DNA of 58,884 nucleotides from Jeotgalibaca caeni (GTDB taxonomy: Bacteria; Bacillota; Bacilli; Lactobacillales; Aerococcaceae), in assembly GCF_028863945.1 (NCBI RefSeq), contig NZ_JARBEA010000010.1, forward strand, positions 1 to 58,884, in the 5' to 3' direction. The notes beneath the pieces are model-generated. The model saw only the letters and a list, made by a program, of their open reading frames with translations, was not told where the DNA came from and did not search any database. Position 1 is the first letter of the stretch; the number at the start of each line of letters is the position of its first letter. The translations under genes and the position numbers were made by a program. This document shows positions 34,103 through 43,541 of this stretch, piece after piece.

Positions 34103-34699
34103 TCACATGATTGTGTTTATTAGCTTTTCAAAGATACCCTTTTGTGGCACAAAGTACAAGGACGATTCCCATTTATGTTCTTCAATCCAAAAATCATTCT
34201 TAAAAATCCAAATGCGATTATCATATTGTAATTCTTCTAGATAAGCACTCGTTAAAAGAGAACCGAACATGTCTTCCGCTAAATATGGAACAGAAGACTG
34301 CGTGTTCAAATCTAAGAAGCGAGTGACTGCATTTAAGAAGCTGTTCACCAAGATATTGGCCAACTCACACAAAGCTGAATCAGCAATTTCTGGATTTTCT
34401 TGGAAAGCTTGCCAGTGTTCGGAAGCGATTCTCTTAATTCCTTCTTCATGAAGAATGTATAGGAACGCTCCAGATAAATCGCCGCTCGTATGGATTTGTA
34501 CTGCTTTGACCATCATCTCTGCTGGCATGATCGTTTCAAATACTTCTTCGTACGTTTGATGGACAATCACGGGCACATCCATCTCTACTCGTTTATTTAA
34601 AAGTTTCGAAATACTGGTCGCAACGTTTCCGCCGCCGATATTAATGATTTCTTTTAGGACATCCAGTTCCATTTCTGTATACATCTCAGACATAAGCAA
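34103..34699 (-). CDS. cheC: CheY-P phosphatase CheC
   Basis: About 198 residues with both CheC active sites intact: LDVLKEIINIGGGNVATSIS and DSALCELANILVNSFLN (S/D-x3-E-x2-N). CheC removes phosphate from CheY-P and binds CheD. The likely start is a TTG (34699), 6 nt after AAAGGA; the ATG two codons on is 12 nt away. It overlaps cheA by 14 nt. Confidence 0.9.
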   Translation of the reverse strand: MLMSEMYTEMELDVLKEIINIGGGNVATSISKLLNKRVEMDVPVIVHQTYEEVFETIMPAEMMVKAVQIHTSGDLSGAFLYILHEEGIKRIASEHWQAFQENPEIADSALCELANILVNSFLNAVTRFLDLNTQSSVPYLAEDMFGSLLTSAYLEELQYDNRIWIFKNDFWIEEHKWESSLYFVPQKGIFEKLINTIM

Positions 34700-36677
34700 C
34701 TTGATTCCTTTCCATACAAATAGCCGTTACATTTAAGATGAGTACGATGCTGCCGTCTCCCATAATAGCAGCGCCTAAATAATCATTCATTGATTTGAAT
34801 TCAGGTCCTAATTCTTTAATCACAATTTCTTGTTGACCAATAATGGAATCTACAGACAAGGCATACTCTTTGCCATCAATGGTGACAAGAACCATATGAG
34901 TAGAATGCATCGTATCGCCTGTCATGCCTAGCTGATCCTCTAAACGAATGACTGGTACAGCTTTCCCCCGGTTCATCAAGACTTCTCCATGATGAGTTTG
35001 TTTAATGTCCTCTTTTTGGGTATGGATGACATGGTCAATCACACTTAACGGTAAAGCAAAAACATGATTCTCCACTTGGACCAATAAAGCTGGAATAATG
35101 GATAAGGTCAGTGGCAAACTCAAGCGGAAAGAAGTACCTACATGTGGCGTACTCTTAATGTCAATGCTTCCGCCCAGTTCCTCAATTTTTGTTTTTACAA
35201 CATCCATCCCTACTCCGCGACCAGAAATTTTGGTTACCGTGCTAGCAGTAGAGAAGCCTGGATGGAAGATTAATTCTTGAATCTCCTGACTTGTCAGCCC
35301 CTCTGTCACGATGCCTTTTCTCTCGGCACTCTGACGGATTGCCTCAGCATCCAGTCCTTTCCCATCATCAGAAACGGTAATAAATACGCGGTTTCCTTCT
35401 TGATAAGCACTGATTTTGATGGTTCCTTTTGGAGCTTTCCCTAACGATTCGCGTACATCTGACGATTCGATTCCGTGGTCGGCGCTGTTCCTGATTAAGT
35501 GAATCAGCGGTTCGCTGAGTTCCGCTACAATTGTCCGATCAAGTTCCGTTTCGTCTCCCTCAATCACTAGTTCCATTGGTTTTCCTGTATCGTTGCTTAA
35601 GTCACGCACTAAACGTGGGAAGCGACTCGTTACAGTGTGCAGAGGTTGCATACGGATATTTAAGACCAACGTTTGTAGTTGTTCCGTAATACGGGATACA
35701 TAGGTTAGTGTTTCCGTTAATTTTTTATTCTGCGTTTTTTGCCCAATATCTTCTAGCTGCGTGCGATAAATAACGAGTTCGCTCACTAAATTCATGAAGG
35801 AGTCTAACTTGCCAATGTCTACTCGAATCGATTGATTATGAGACTGCGCATTCTGCGTATTTCCTTCTGCTTTTTTGGTTTCCACTTCGACTGGCTTCGC
35901 TTGTTCCGTTTCTGCTACCGGTTCTTCTAGTTTCTCTACTCGAATCGATTCTATTTCACTAATTTCTTCCAGCATCTGTTGAACTTCTGCTTGCTCCAGT
36001 TCTGTTAAAAAGAGACATTGGAAGAAATGACCGAATTCTTCTGCTTCCAGCACTTCCATTGCGGGTTCTGTTTTAAGTACTTCCCCATATTCCTCGAGTT
36101 TATTGAATACCAAGAAGACACGAGCGTTTACCATGACGCTTTCTTTTTCTATTTGAACCGCGATGGTATAGGCATGATATCCTGTTTCCTTTGCCTTTCT
36201 GGCAACGTCATAATCCGAGGAATCCAATGTTTCCATTTTTGCTGGAGTGTTCACGGCTTGCTTTTCTTTTGGTCCTTCTGTTGGAGAGTCATCTGCTCTA
36301 CTGGCAACTCGGTCGCATAATTCGATGACTTCTGAATAATCACGAACTTCATTTCTCCCTTGGCGAATGTCTTCAACAATTTCCGACAAAGCATCCAAGC
36401 TCTTGAATACAAGAGTAATGACATCTTCATCAGCTGTTATCTTTTGCTCCTTCAGCAAGGAAAAGACGTTTTCCAAGTGATGGGTTACTTCTGTCATGGT
36501 GACAAATCCCATCGTTGCAGCCATTCCCTTCAAGGTATGAGCAGAACGAAAAATGTCATTTAGCAACTCCAAGTCAGATGGGTCGCTCTCCAAATCAAGT
36601 ACCAACTCATTCAATCGTTGCAGATGATCATCCGTTTCCTCAAAGAACATCTCTAAATATTGTGTATTATCGTCCAA
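34686..36677 (-). CDS. cheA: Chemotaxis histidine kinase CheA
   Basis: 663 residues. P1 domain with phospho-acceptor His47 in FRSAHTLKGMAATMGF; a CheY/CheB-binding P2 region; P3 dimerisation helices; P4 kinase domain with N-box LIRNSADHGIESSDVRE, DDGKGLDAEAI and GRGVGMDVVKTKI; and a C-terminal CheW-like P5 domain. TTG start 7 nt after GGAGGG. Confidence 0.97.
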   Translation of the reverse strand: MDDNTQYLEMFFEETDDHLQRLNELVLDLESDPSDLELLNDIFRSAHTLKGMAATMGFVTMTEVTHHLENVFSLLKEQKITADEDVITLVFKSLDALSEIVEDIRQGRNEVRDYSEVIELCDRVASRADDSPTEGPKEKQAVNTPAKMETLDSSDYDVARKAKETGYHAYTIAVQIEKESVMVNARVFLVFNKLEEYGEVLKTEPAMEVLEAEEFGHFFQCLFLTELEQAEVQQMLEEISEIESIRVEKLEEPVAETEQAKPVEVETKKAEGNTQNAQSHNQSIRVDIGKLDSFMNLVSELVIYRTQLEDIGQKTQNKKLTETLTYVSRITEQLQTLVLNIRMQPLHTVTSRFPRLVRDLSNDTGKPMELVIEGDETELDRTIVAELSEPLIHLIRNSADHGIESSDVRESLGKAPKGTIKISAYQEGNRVFITVSDDGKGLDAEAIRQSAERKGIVTEGLTSQEIQELIFHPGFSTASTVTKISGRGVGMDVVKTKIEELGGSIDIKSTPHVGTSFRLSLPLTLSIIPALLVQVENHVFALPLSVIDHVIHTQKEDIKQTHHGEVLMNRGKAVPVIRLEDQLGMTGDTMHSTHMVLVTIDGKEYALSVDSIIGQQEIVIKELGPEFKSMNDYLGAAIMGDGSIVLILNVTAICMERNQVAYV

Positions 36678-36680
36678 TCT

Positions 36681-37469
36681 TTATCCCTCCTCTATTCCTA
36701 CTTTTTCATATAGAAAGGAACCAATTTTTCGCAAGCCATATTGACTTGGATTATAAATGGTTTCTGTTGCTCCGATAAAGAAGATACCGCCTGGAACAAG
36801 AGCTTCACTTACCTTCTTAAAAATGTTTTCCTTCACTTCATCATTGAAGTAAATCATTACATTGCGACAAATGATTACTTGGCAGTCTTTTGGATACGCA
36901 TCAAGAATCAAGTCATGCTGGCGAAAGGTTACCATTTTCTTAACGGCGTCTGTTAAATGATACTGCCCCTCTTTCTCAACAAAGTATTGCTTCAAGTCAG
37001 TGGGGTGAATATTTTTAATTTCTCCATCTCGGTAGATGCCCTCTCGCGCCTTTTGTAAAATGGTCTGATCAATGTCCGTACCGATAATCGTACTGCGATT
37101 CTCTAGCTTCTGTTTTTTTAGAATCATCGCTACCGAATAGGCTTCTGCTCCTGTTGAACAAGCAGCACTCCAAATTTTCAGTGAAGGAAACTTCGGCGCA
37201 ATGTCATTTACTAGAATTTGCTCGAATTCGGCAAATAGTTTGTCATTCCGGTAAAATTCCGTCACATTAATCGTGATGTAGTCTAGGAATGCTTTCTTTA
37301 CCTCGGGATCTTGCTTTATCGTACGAGCATACATGGTTAAGTTGTCTGATCCGCTTTTTTTCATGATGGTTGTGATGCGGCGTTGTAATTGCTTCTGTTT
37401 GTAGCCATCCAGCTGCAAGTTCAGCTCCCGCTTGGACCAGGCATAAAATTCTTCAAATTGTAATGTCAT
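36681..37469 (-). CDS. cheR: Chemoreceptor glutamate methyltransferase CheR
   Basis: 262 residues. N-terminal helical domain (RRITTIMKKSG), SAM-binding motif SAACSTGAEAYS (101-112), CRNVMIYFNDEVKENIF and PGGIFFIGATETI. It methylates glutamates on the chemoreceptors. Its ATG overlaps the TGA of cheB (ATGA). Confidence 0.96.
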   Translation of the reverse strand: MTLQFEEFYAWSKRELNLQLDGYKQKQLQRRITTIMKKSGSDNLTMYARTIKQDPEVKKAFLDYITINVTEFYRNDKLFAEFEQILVNDIAPKFPSLKIWSAACSTGAEAYSVAMILKKQKLENRSTIIGTDIDQTILQKAREGIYRDGEIKNIHPTDLKQYFVEKEGQYHLTDAVKKMVTFRQHDLILDAYPKDCQVIICRNVMIYFNDEVKENIFKKVSEALVPGGIFFIGATETIYNPSQYGLRKIGSFLYEKVGIEEG

Positions 37470-38476
37470 TTACTCACCTTTGCTACTTCCTTCAGAATAT
37501 CGGCTATCTCCACTAAATCTGCACATCGGTCTACCACACCTGCTCTTACAGCATTGCCCGGCATTCCGTATACGACCGAAGAAGCTTCATCTTGGGCCAA
37601 CGTATGTCCACCCAGCTTTTTCACCGATTTCATTCCTTTTGTACCGTCCTTACCCATTCCAGTCAGGATCACAGCTAATAGATTTTCTTTATATACCTGA
37701 GAAGCAGAATCAAACAGCACGTCAACCGCTGGACGAACGCCATTCAGTTTCTCAGTCTGGTCTAAGTAAATTCGGTCTCCCTTTATTGCCATATGATAAT
37801 TTCCTGGCGCTACGTAAACCGTACCTGGTTGAATCAGTTCTCCATGTTCCGCTTCCTTTACCGGTATCCGTGCACTATCGTCTAACCGCTTGGCAAAAGA
37901 GGTAGTAAAACCCTCTGGCATATGTTGGGTGATAAAAACAGGAATCTGGAGTTCGGAAGGTAATGATCGGATTACTTGTAGCAACGCTCTGGGTCCACCC
38001 GTGGAGGCGCCAATCACGATTGCTTTTATTTTTTTCATGCTCATCTTTTCCTGTTTTATTGGCAAAGGATACGGAGAAACGACTCTCTTATTGTCTAACA
38101 ATATTGACAAATGAGCTTCTAACCTTTCCTGGAAATCTGCTGCATTCTCCAACAAATTACTAGGCTTCTCGATAAAGTCCGTAGCTCCTGCTTCCAAAGC
38201 TTGAATCGTAATTTCCTTTCCTTGCAAGGAACTCAACATGAATACCGGAATATCATACTGTTTTTTAATATGCGTGAGGGTTTCTAGTCCGCCCATTCCA
38301 GGCATCTCCACGTCCAATGTGACGGCATCCGGCTTTACTAGTTCCATTTTCTTCAGCGCATCTTCACCACTTCGAGCGGTACCTGCTACTTCATATCCAT
38401 GGACCGCTGATATTTGCTGGGTCAATACTTTCCTCATGAATGCTGAATCATCCACTACTAAGATGCGTTTATTCAT
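37466..38476 (-). CDS. cheB: Chemotaxis methylesterase/deamidase CheB
   Basis: 336 residues: receiver domain with phospho-site Asp55 in VTLDVEMPGM, linker, and catalytic domain with Ser158 (GASTGGP), His185 (TQHMPEGF) and Asp277 (TGMGKDG). It removes methyl groups added by CheR. It follows cheD by 18 nt. Confidence 0.96.
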   Translation of the reverse strand: MNKRILVVDDSAFMRKVLTQQISAVHGYEVAGTARSGEDALKKMELVKPDAVTLDVEMPGMGGLETLTHIKKQYDIPVFMLSSLQGKEITIQALEAGATDFIEKPSNLLENAADFQERLEAHLSILLDNKRVVSPYPLPIKQEKMSMKKIKAIVIGASTGGPRALLQVIRSLPSELQIPVFITQHMPEGFTTSFAKRLDDSARIPVKEAEHGELIQPGTVYVAPGNYHMAIKGDRIYLDQTEKLNGVRPAVDVLFDSASQVYKENLLAVILTGMGKDGTKGMKSVKKLGGHTLAQDEASSVVYGMPGNAVRAGVVDRCADLVEIADILKEVAKVSK

Positions 38477-38494
38477 TTTTAATTCCTTTCTTCC

Positions 38495-38977
38495 TTACAA
38501 ATCAATGTATTCTCTTGTTGCAGTCCGGACTCCTACCGCCAGATTTGTTAGATCCAGCCACATCGTACGCCCGACATGATCACCTGTGTGTTCACCGATG
38601 ATTGGGATGTCTAAACTTGCCAACACTTCTTTTACCGCCGCTATATTCCGCTGTCCGATTTGCATCTGCGGAACAGGGTTGCTGATCTTAAACATACTGG
38701 CACCACCGGCAATTTTTGCTTTTAAGTGCTTGGAGGCACCCATTGCCTGTAATTCTTCTACTAAGGAGGGAATTGCTAAATCAGCAAATTTCCCTACCTT
38801 TTGTTCTCCTTGGAATGCCGTACTGTCGGGCAACATGATATGACTTAATCCTCCAATTCTATTGGTGGAGTCATACAGGGCAATGCCAACACAAGATCCT
38901 AACGCAATGGTGATTAATGAATGCGGTGATCGGGAGACTTTGTACTCACCGATTCCTACTTTTATACTGTCTTCCAT
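38495..38977 (-). CDS. cheD: Chemoreceptor glutamine deamidase CheD
   Basis: 160 residues. Catalytic Cys29 and His46 in LITIALGSCVGIALYDSTNRIGGLSHIMLP. CheD deamidates receptor glutamines and stimulates CheC, so this locus carries the complete CheC-CheD-CheY-P feedback known from B. subtilis. It lies 15 nt after cheW. Confidence 0.94.
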   Translation of the reverse strand: MEDSIKVGIGEYKVSRSPHSLITIALGSCVGIALYDSTNRIGGLSHIMLPDSTAFQGEQKVGKFADLAIPSLVEELQAMGASKHLKAKIAGGASMFKISNPVPQMQIGQRNIAAVKEVLASLDIPIIGEHTGDHVGRTMWLDLTNLAVGVRTATREYIDL

Positions 38978-38992
38978 TCCCGCCTAATCCCC

Positions 38993-39439
38993 TCATTTTT
39001 CGATAATCGCTTCGATTTCTTCCACACCTTCTTCAGAGAAGAGCTTGTCTATATCCAAGTGCAAGATAATTTCATCCTTCTCTTGGAATATCTCAACGAT
39101 GTAATTCGTTTTTTCGTCTTCTGAACGGGTTTCGCGATTGGAGTCTGCTTGAAAATCTTGGACTCGCACTACTTCATCTACTACTAGCCCCAACTTTTTC
39201 CCCTTCCAATGAATAACGATAATTTTCGTTTCTTCATCAGGAACTCCTGCTACTTGGAACAGGCGCATCCGCATATCAATTAATGCCAATGGCTGTCCAT
39301 CATAAGGCAGGTAGCCTAAAATATAAGCCGATGTATCTGGAATGAGGGTAGGTGGTTGAAAAAGGATAATCTTTTCAATAATAGCAATTGAAACAGCAAA
39401 AAATTGTTCATGAGACTTAAATAATACAAACTTATTCAT
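38993..39439 (-). CDS. cheW: Chemotaxis coupling protein CheW
   Basis: 148 residues, a single CheW domain (KFVLFKSHEQFFAVSIAIIEKII, TSAYILGYLPYDGQPLALIDMRMRL, LVVDEVVRVQDF) with an acidic C-terminus. Start at ATG 39439, 5 nt after AGAGGG; an upstream in-frame start (39478) would translate that site. First gene of the che-fliM-fliY operon. No sigma-D motif is seen directly upstream. Confidence 0.9.
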   Translation of the reverse strand: MNKFVLFKSHEQFFAVSIAIIEKIILFQPPTLIPDTSAYILGYLPYDGQPLALIDMRMRLFQVAGVPDEETKIIVIHWKGKKLGLVVDEVVRVQDFQADSNRETRSEDEKTNYIVEIFQEKDEIILHLDIDKLFSEEGVEEIEAIIEK

Positions 39440-39478
39440 ATGTTCCCTCTTTCTCGTTCTTCGTGCTATCCAAAACAC

Positions 39479-39513
39479 AGACCCAACATCTGCACAATGA
39501 ACGATGTGGGTCT
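39479..39513 (-). terminator. Hairpin between mcp and cheW
   Basis: AGACCCA-CATC (39513-39503, minus strand) pairs with GATG-t-TGGGTCT (39490-39479) around a 12-nt loop, followed by GTGTTTTGG. A weak terminator or attenuator that would allow partial read-through from the mcp promoter into the che operon. Confidence 0.6.
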
Positions 39514-39529
39514 ACTTTTTAGAACACAT

Positions 39530-41344
39530 TTAATCGATTTGAAAATTCCCTACCATAGTTCTCATTTCTTCAGACAAGCTGGCAATTTGACTAGCGTTGG
39601 TTGCCACTTCCTCCATGGTGCTGTTAATTTCTTCAGACGCTGCAGAAGTTTCTTCCACCCCTGCTGCTGACTCTTCAGAAACCGAAGCAATTTCCGCAAC
39701 TGCATGGCTCATTTCCTTACTGCTTTCCGTCAATACTTGCAGTCTTTCATTTACCTCATGAATGTTTTCCACTACGTTATGGAGAGCTTGATTAATGTGA
39801 TCAAAGGTTTCGTTTGTTTCTTTGATTCCAAGAAGCCCTGATTTTGCTTCTTCAAATCCTTCATTCAGAGATTTCGTTACATCATTCGTTTCGATGTGGA
39901 TATTTTCAACGAATTGCGTGATATCTTTCACAGAATGAGCAACTTGTTCGGATAATTTTCTTACTTCATCAGCGACTACAGAGAAACCACGACCATGTTC
40001 TCCTGCCCGCGCTGCTTCGATTGCAGCATTCAAAGCAAGTAAATTGGTTTGTTTCGCGATATTTTGAATAATCACTACTAATTTAGTAATTTCTTGGCTC
40101 GCTTTTTCGAGATTATCCATTTTTCCTACTGACTCTTGGACGATAAAGTTAATTTTTTCCATTTGCTGATGAGAGGACATCATCAGTTCCTTCCCTTTTC
40201 CAGAAAGTTGCAATACTTCATCCGTACGGTTGTCAATCTGTTCACTGCGAGCAAATACTTGGTTGAACTCTTCCCCAAATACATCCATGTTTCCTGCCAA
40301 TAGACTGGCAGAATGAGCTTGGTTCTCTGTACCAATAGATAGCTCCTGCATCGTAACAGCAACTTGTTCTGAACCTGATTTCACTTCTGCTGCAGAATGA
40401 GAAAGTTCTTCACTTTGCTGGGCAAGCTGTTCGGCACCGCTACTTAACTTCGTAATAATATCAATGAGGCGGAGTTGTAAGCTGTTTGCTGCTGTATGCA
40501 GCTCGCCAATTTCACCGGTTGCTTTCACTTCCACTAGTTCTTTATTCAATACACCGGTAGAAAGGACATGTAGCCGGTTCGCTATCTGCTTCATTGGCTT
40601 AGAAATACTATTAGAAAAAATGAGTGCTAGTAAGATGGAGACAGCGATAATAACTACCTGGCTGATTCCCATGAAAAGCATGGATTGCTTGTTATTATCG
40701 ATTAATGCATTTGCTTGCATGAGTGTTGCTACCGATTGAGCTCCTGCTTGAGAAGATATTTCATTTTGAATTTGTTGTGCTTTCGGATTTACATATTCAT
40801 TCATATTCTGCATGGCTGTGGCTCGTTGATTATCTGCCATCAGTGCTAAGACCGATTCATTCGTATAGGTTTCCCACTCATCCATCAAACTGAAGATCCG
40901 TTGGTTTTCAGCAGAATCATCGTGTTTTACGATGACACCTTGATGTTGCTTGATCATGGCGGAATAGTCAGTGAATTGGTTCAAATATTCTGATTTGCTG
41001 GTAAGAAGATACCCTCTTAAGGAAGAATTGCGTTGGGCCATATAATACGATACTTTTTCATAATTTTGCATCAGAATAATATCTTTATTTACGAGTTTCT
41101 CTACGTCTTGATTTACTTTTTGAAGGGTATAATAGCTACTTATTCCTGAGCCAAGGGAGAGAATCAGCAACACACCGAAAGCCATTAAAATACGCGTTCG
41201 AATGGTTCGGTTTCCTTGCTTCAACTTTTTCCATTCTATTTTCTGGAATTTTTGTTTCCAGTTTTTCCAGTCTGGCTGAAACTTTTTGAGCCGTTCTTTC
41301 CACACAATTTTCTTACTTTCTTCTACTTGTTGCGTTGTATCCAA
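39530..41344 (-). CDS. Methyl-accepting chemotaxis protein
   Basis: 604 residues. A basic, tryptophan-rich cytosolic stretch (about 14-45) precedes the first membrane helix ([23 protein letters not shown]). A helical-bundle sensor domain follows (about 75-220), then a second helix, a HAMP domain, and the signalling coiled coil with the hairpin tip [43 protein letters not shown]. Ligand unknown. TTG start 9 nt after GGAG. Sigma-D promoter upstream. It is the only receptor in the window. Confidence 0.92.
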   Translation of the reverse strand: MDTTQQVEESKKIVWKERLKKFQPDWKNWKQKFQKIEWKKLKQGNRTIRTRILMAFGVLLILSLGSGISSYYTLQKVNQDVEKLVNKDIILMQNYEKVSYYMAQRNSSLRGYLLTSKSEYLNQFTDYSAMIKQHQGVIVKHDDSAENQRIFSLMDEWETYTNESVLALMADNQRATAMQNMNEYVNPKAQQIQNEISSQAGAQSVATLMQANALIDNNKQSMLFMGISQVVIIAVSILLALIFSNSISKPMKQIANRLHVLSTGVLNKELVEVKATGEIGELHTAANSLQLRLIDIITKLSSGAEQLAQQSEELSHSAAEVKSGSEQVAVTMQELSIGTENQAHSASLLAGNMDVFGEEFNQVFARSEQIDNRTDEVLQLSGKGKELMMSSHQQMEKINFIVQESVGKMDNLEKASQEITKLVVIIQNIAKQTNLLALNAAIEAARAGEHGRGFSVVADEVRKLSEQVAHSVKDITQFVENIHIETNDVTKSLNEGFEEAKSGLLGIKETNETFDHINQALHNVVENIHEVNERLQVLTESSKEMSHAVAEIASVSEESAAGVEETSAASEEINSTMEEVATNASQIASLSEEMRTMVGNFQID

Positions 41345-41386
41345 ACAAAATCACTCCTTTTTGTTCAATCAAATACTCTATCTTTC

Positions 41387-41414
41387 TTATCGGCTCTTGG
41401 ACAGAGATTGTTAA
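41387..41414 (-). promoter_or_regulatory. Sigma-D promoter of mcp
   Basis: Minus strand: TTAAC (41414-41410), 15-nt spacer, GCCGATAA (41394-41387). It matches the promoters of flagellin and flgM and lies about 43 nt ahead of the mcp start. Confidence 0.85.
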
Positions 41415-41477
41415 ACATTTTTCAAAATATTTTCGTATTAAATTTATATTTCCAAAATAGGTCCATATTTTTACTTT

Positions 41478-41506
41478 TTGACTAAATTCCTCGATTCACT
41501 TATAGT
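41478..41506 (+). promoter_or_regulatory. Sigma-A promoter of the yeiH-family gene
   Basis: TTGACT (41478-41483), 17-nt spacer, TATAGT (41501-41506), about 40 nt ahead of the start codon. It is divergent from the mcp promoter. Confidence 0.75.
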
Positions 41507-41547
41507 TAAAGACAATCTTTATATGTAGAAAGGAATCTTCCACCTTG

Positions 41548-42558
41548 ATGAAAAATAGTATTAAAATCCTGTTTCCTGGATTATTATTAAGTTTACTTTT
41601 ATCCATTCTCAGTCAGCTGCTGGCTCAGTTCCTTCCTACAGTTGGTGCTGCTTTATTAGCTATTTTATTAGGGCTTATCGCCGGAAATACTTTTTTCCAG
41701 CAACCGATTTTTGACGCTGGGACAAAATTTGCTGAGAAACGATTGTTGGAAATAGCCATTGTTTTGAACGGTCTTACCCTTGATTTTCAACTAATGAGAG
41801 AAATTGGCTTGGCTGGACTTCTCTTTGTCCTTCTTCAAATGACGCTGACGATTGTGGCTGCTTATGGCATTGGCCGTCTCTTTCGCTTCACAAAAGTGTT
41901 TTCCTTGTTAATGGGAGCTGGGAATGCCGTTTGTGGTACGGCTGCGATTGGAACCGTTTCTCCTATCTTAGACGCAAAAAGTAAAGAAAAAGGTATGTCC
42001 ATCACTGCCGTCAATGTAATGGGGACTTTTTTAATGATGGGACTGCCTCTGCTGGCTGCCCTTCTCTATGACCAAGCAGTTGTTCCAACCTCCGCTCTGA
42101 TTGGTGGAGTGATCCAGTCCGTTGGGCAAGTGGTCGCTTCCGCAAAAATCGTCGGCGACGATGTGTTGCACTTGGCCACAGTTTTCAAGTTATTGCGGGT
42201 CTTGATGATTGCAGGAGTTGCCCTTATCTTCAGCCGCTTGAACCTCAAAGAAGAGGAACCACTCTTTCATTCCTCCACTAAAGGAACCGCTCGAAGTGTT
42301 TCCTTCACGATTCCTTGGTTCATTATTGGGTTTCTTCTTTTCTTTGGGATCAGGAGTCTCGATATTTTACCGGAATCCTTTCTTTCATTTTCTTCGAATG
42401 TCCGCAGTCAATTCGAGATCATGGCTCTGGCCGCAATTGGAATGCGGATCAGAGTGGCAGAAATTGCAAAAGAAGGACCAAAAGTACTTCTATATGGGCT
42501 CACCCTTTCTGTTGTTCAAGTAGTCCTAGCGATCTTCTTGATTTCTATTTTCTTTTAA
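41548..42558 (+). CDS. YeiH/UPF0324-family membrane protein
   Basis: 336 residues, about ten hydrophobic helices. AILLGLIAGNTFF, EKRLLEIAIVLNGLTLDF, GAGNAVCGTAAIGTVSPILDAK and IMALAAIGMRIRVAEIAKEGPKVLLYGL are hallmarks of the YeiH (conserved hypothetical 698) family, proposed transporters of unknown substrate. ATG at 41548; a TTG just before it (41545) is also possible. It is monocistronic, with its own promoter and terminator. It is the only gene in the window transcribed against the replication fork, which suggests an insertion between jag and the flagellar locus. Confidence 0.88.
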   Translation: MKNSIKILFPGLLLSLLLSILSQLLAQFLPTVGAALLAILLGLIAGNTFFQQPIFDAGTKFAEKRLLEIAIVLNGLTLDFQLMREIGLAGLLFVLLQMTLTIVAAYGIGRLFRFTKVFSLLMGAGNAVCGTAAIGTVSPILDAKSKEKGMSITAVNVMGTFLMMGLPLLAALLYDQAVVPTSALIGGVIQSVGQVVASAKIVGDDVLHLATVFKLLRVLMIAGVALIFSRLNLKEEEPLFHSSTKGTARSVSFTIPWFIIGFLLFFGIRSLDILPESFLSFSSNVRSQFEIMALAAIGMRIRVAEIAKEGPKVLLYGLTLSVVQVVLAIFLISIFF

Positions 42559-42573
42559 TATCCAGTCAACAAA

Positions 42574-42609
42574 AAAACCTCACCACCTATTTCTAGGTGA
42601 TGAGGTTTT
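42574..42609. terminator. Bidirectional terminator between yeiH-family gene and jag
   Basis: AAAACCTCA-c-CACCT pairs with AGGTG-a-TGAGGTTTT around a 6-nt loop, with A-rich and T-rich flanks on both sides. It serves the two convergent genes. Confidence 0.88.
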
Positions 42610-42614
42610 TCATT

Positions 42615-43508
42615 TTATTCAGCGATTTCCACTACCAAGTAACGGTGTGGTTCTTTTCCTTCTGAGTGGGTTTTGATGCGTTCGTTTCTGCTTAAACGAG
42701 CATGAATCTGCTTCCGTTCAAATGCTGGAAGAGGTTCTAAGAAAACGGGTTGCTTCGTCCGCAATACACGTTCTGCTGTACGATCAGCAATGTTTTCTAA
42801 GATATTTGCTCGGCGTTCCCGATAATCTCCAACGTTTACGACTACCGATACACGGCGGCGTTCTCTTTGTTGGTAAATGGTCTGTGCCAAAGTTTGCAAA
42901 GCATTTACGATTTTCCCATGTTTCCCAATAATTAATCCAGGTTTATTGGTATCAATGTGGAAGGTAATCGCATTTTTACTTTCTTCCGTTGTTACAGTTG
43001 CGTCAGCTCCGTATACTTCTACCGTATTCGTCAAATATTCAACAATATATGCCATTGTTTCCTTCCGAGAAGAGCCGTCTGTTTCATCCTCTTCATCCAA
43101 AAGGTCATCTTCAAATTCATCGTCTTCATATTCTACATCTACTAACGTATCAGCAACCACTGCTACACGGCTCTCATTATCAGCCTGACCGGCATATTCA
43201 ACGGTCTCTGTATAATCATAGCCATCTTCTTCGTTGTTCAGATTTTCTTCTTCCATATGTTCGGAGATATAATCTTCACGTTCCTCATTTTCAAAAACCG
43301 CTATATTTCCAGGTTCTCTCATTTCAGGAAGTTGTTTTGGTGTTATTTCTACAACTGCGTCTTTTTGACCAAATCCGAAAAGTCCTTTTTTACCTTCTGA
43401 AATGATTTTGATGTCTACATCATGGCTTCCTAAATTAAGTTGCGCTAAACCTTTGCTGATTGCTTTATCAACGGTTATTTCTTTTACCACAAGTTTCTCA
43501 TTTTCCAT
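42615..43508 (-). CDS. jag: RNA-binding protein Jag/KhpB
   Basis: 297 residues. Jag-N domain (VVKEITVDKAISKGLAQLNL..EGKKGLFGFGQKDAVVEI, about 6-55), a long acidic linker (about 60-145), a KH domain with GKHGK (LIIGKHGKIVNALQTLAQTIY) and a C-terminal R3H domain (ERKQIHARLS). KhpB binds RNA with KhpA and affects cell elongation in related bacteria. It is longer than Bacillus Jag because of the linker. Start at ATG 43508 after AAGGATGG; an upstream ATG (43532) precedes the site. It is downstream of yidC, as is usual. Confidence 0.93.
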   Translation of the reverse strand: MENEKLVVKEITVDKAISKGLAQLNLGSHDVDIKIISEGKKGLFGFGQKDAVVEITPKQLPEMREPGNIAVFENEEREDYISEHMEEENLNNEEDGYDYTETVEYAGQADNESRVAVVADTLVDVEYEDDEFEDDLLDEEDETDGSSRKETMAYIVEYLTNTVEVYGADATVTTEESKNAITFHIDTNKPGLIIGKHGKIVNALQTLAQTIYQQRERRRVSVVVNVGDYRERRANILENIADRTAERVLRTKQPVFLEPLPAFERKQIHARLSRNERIKTHSEGKEPHRYLVVEIAE

Positions 43509-43541
43509 TGTTGTTCCATCCTTCCATTTCAAAAAAGTTAA

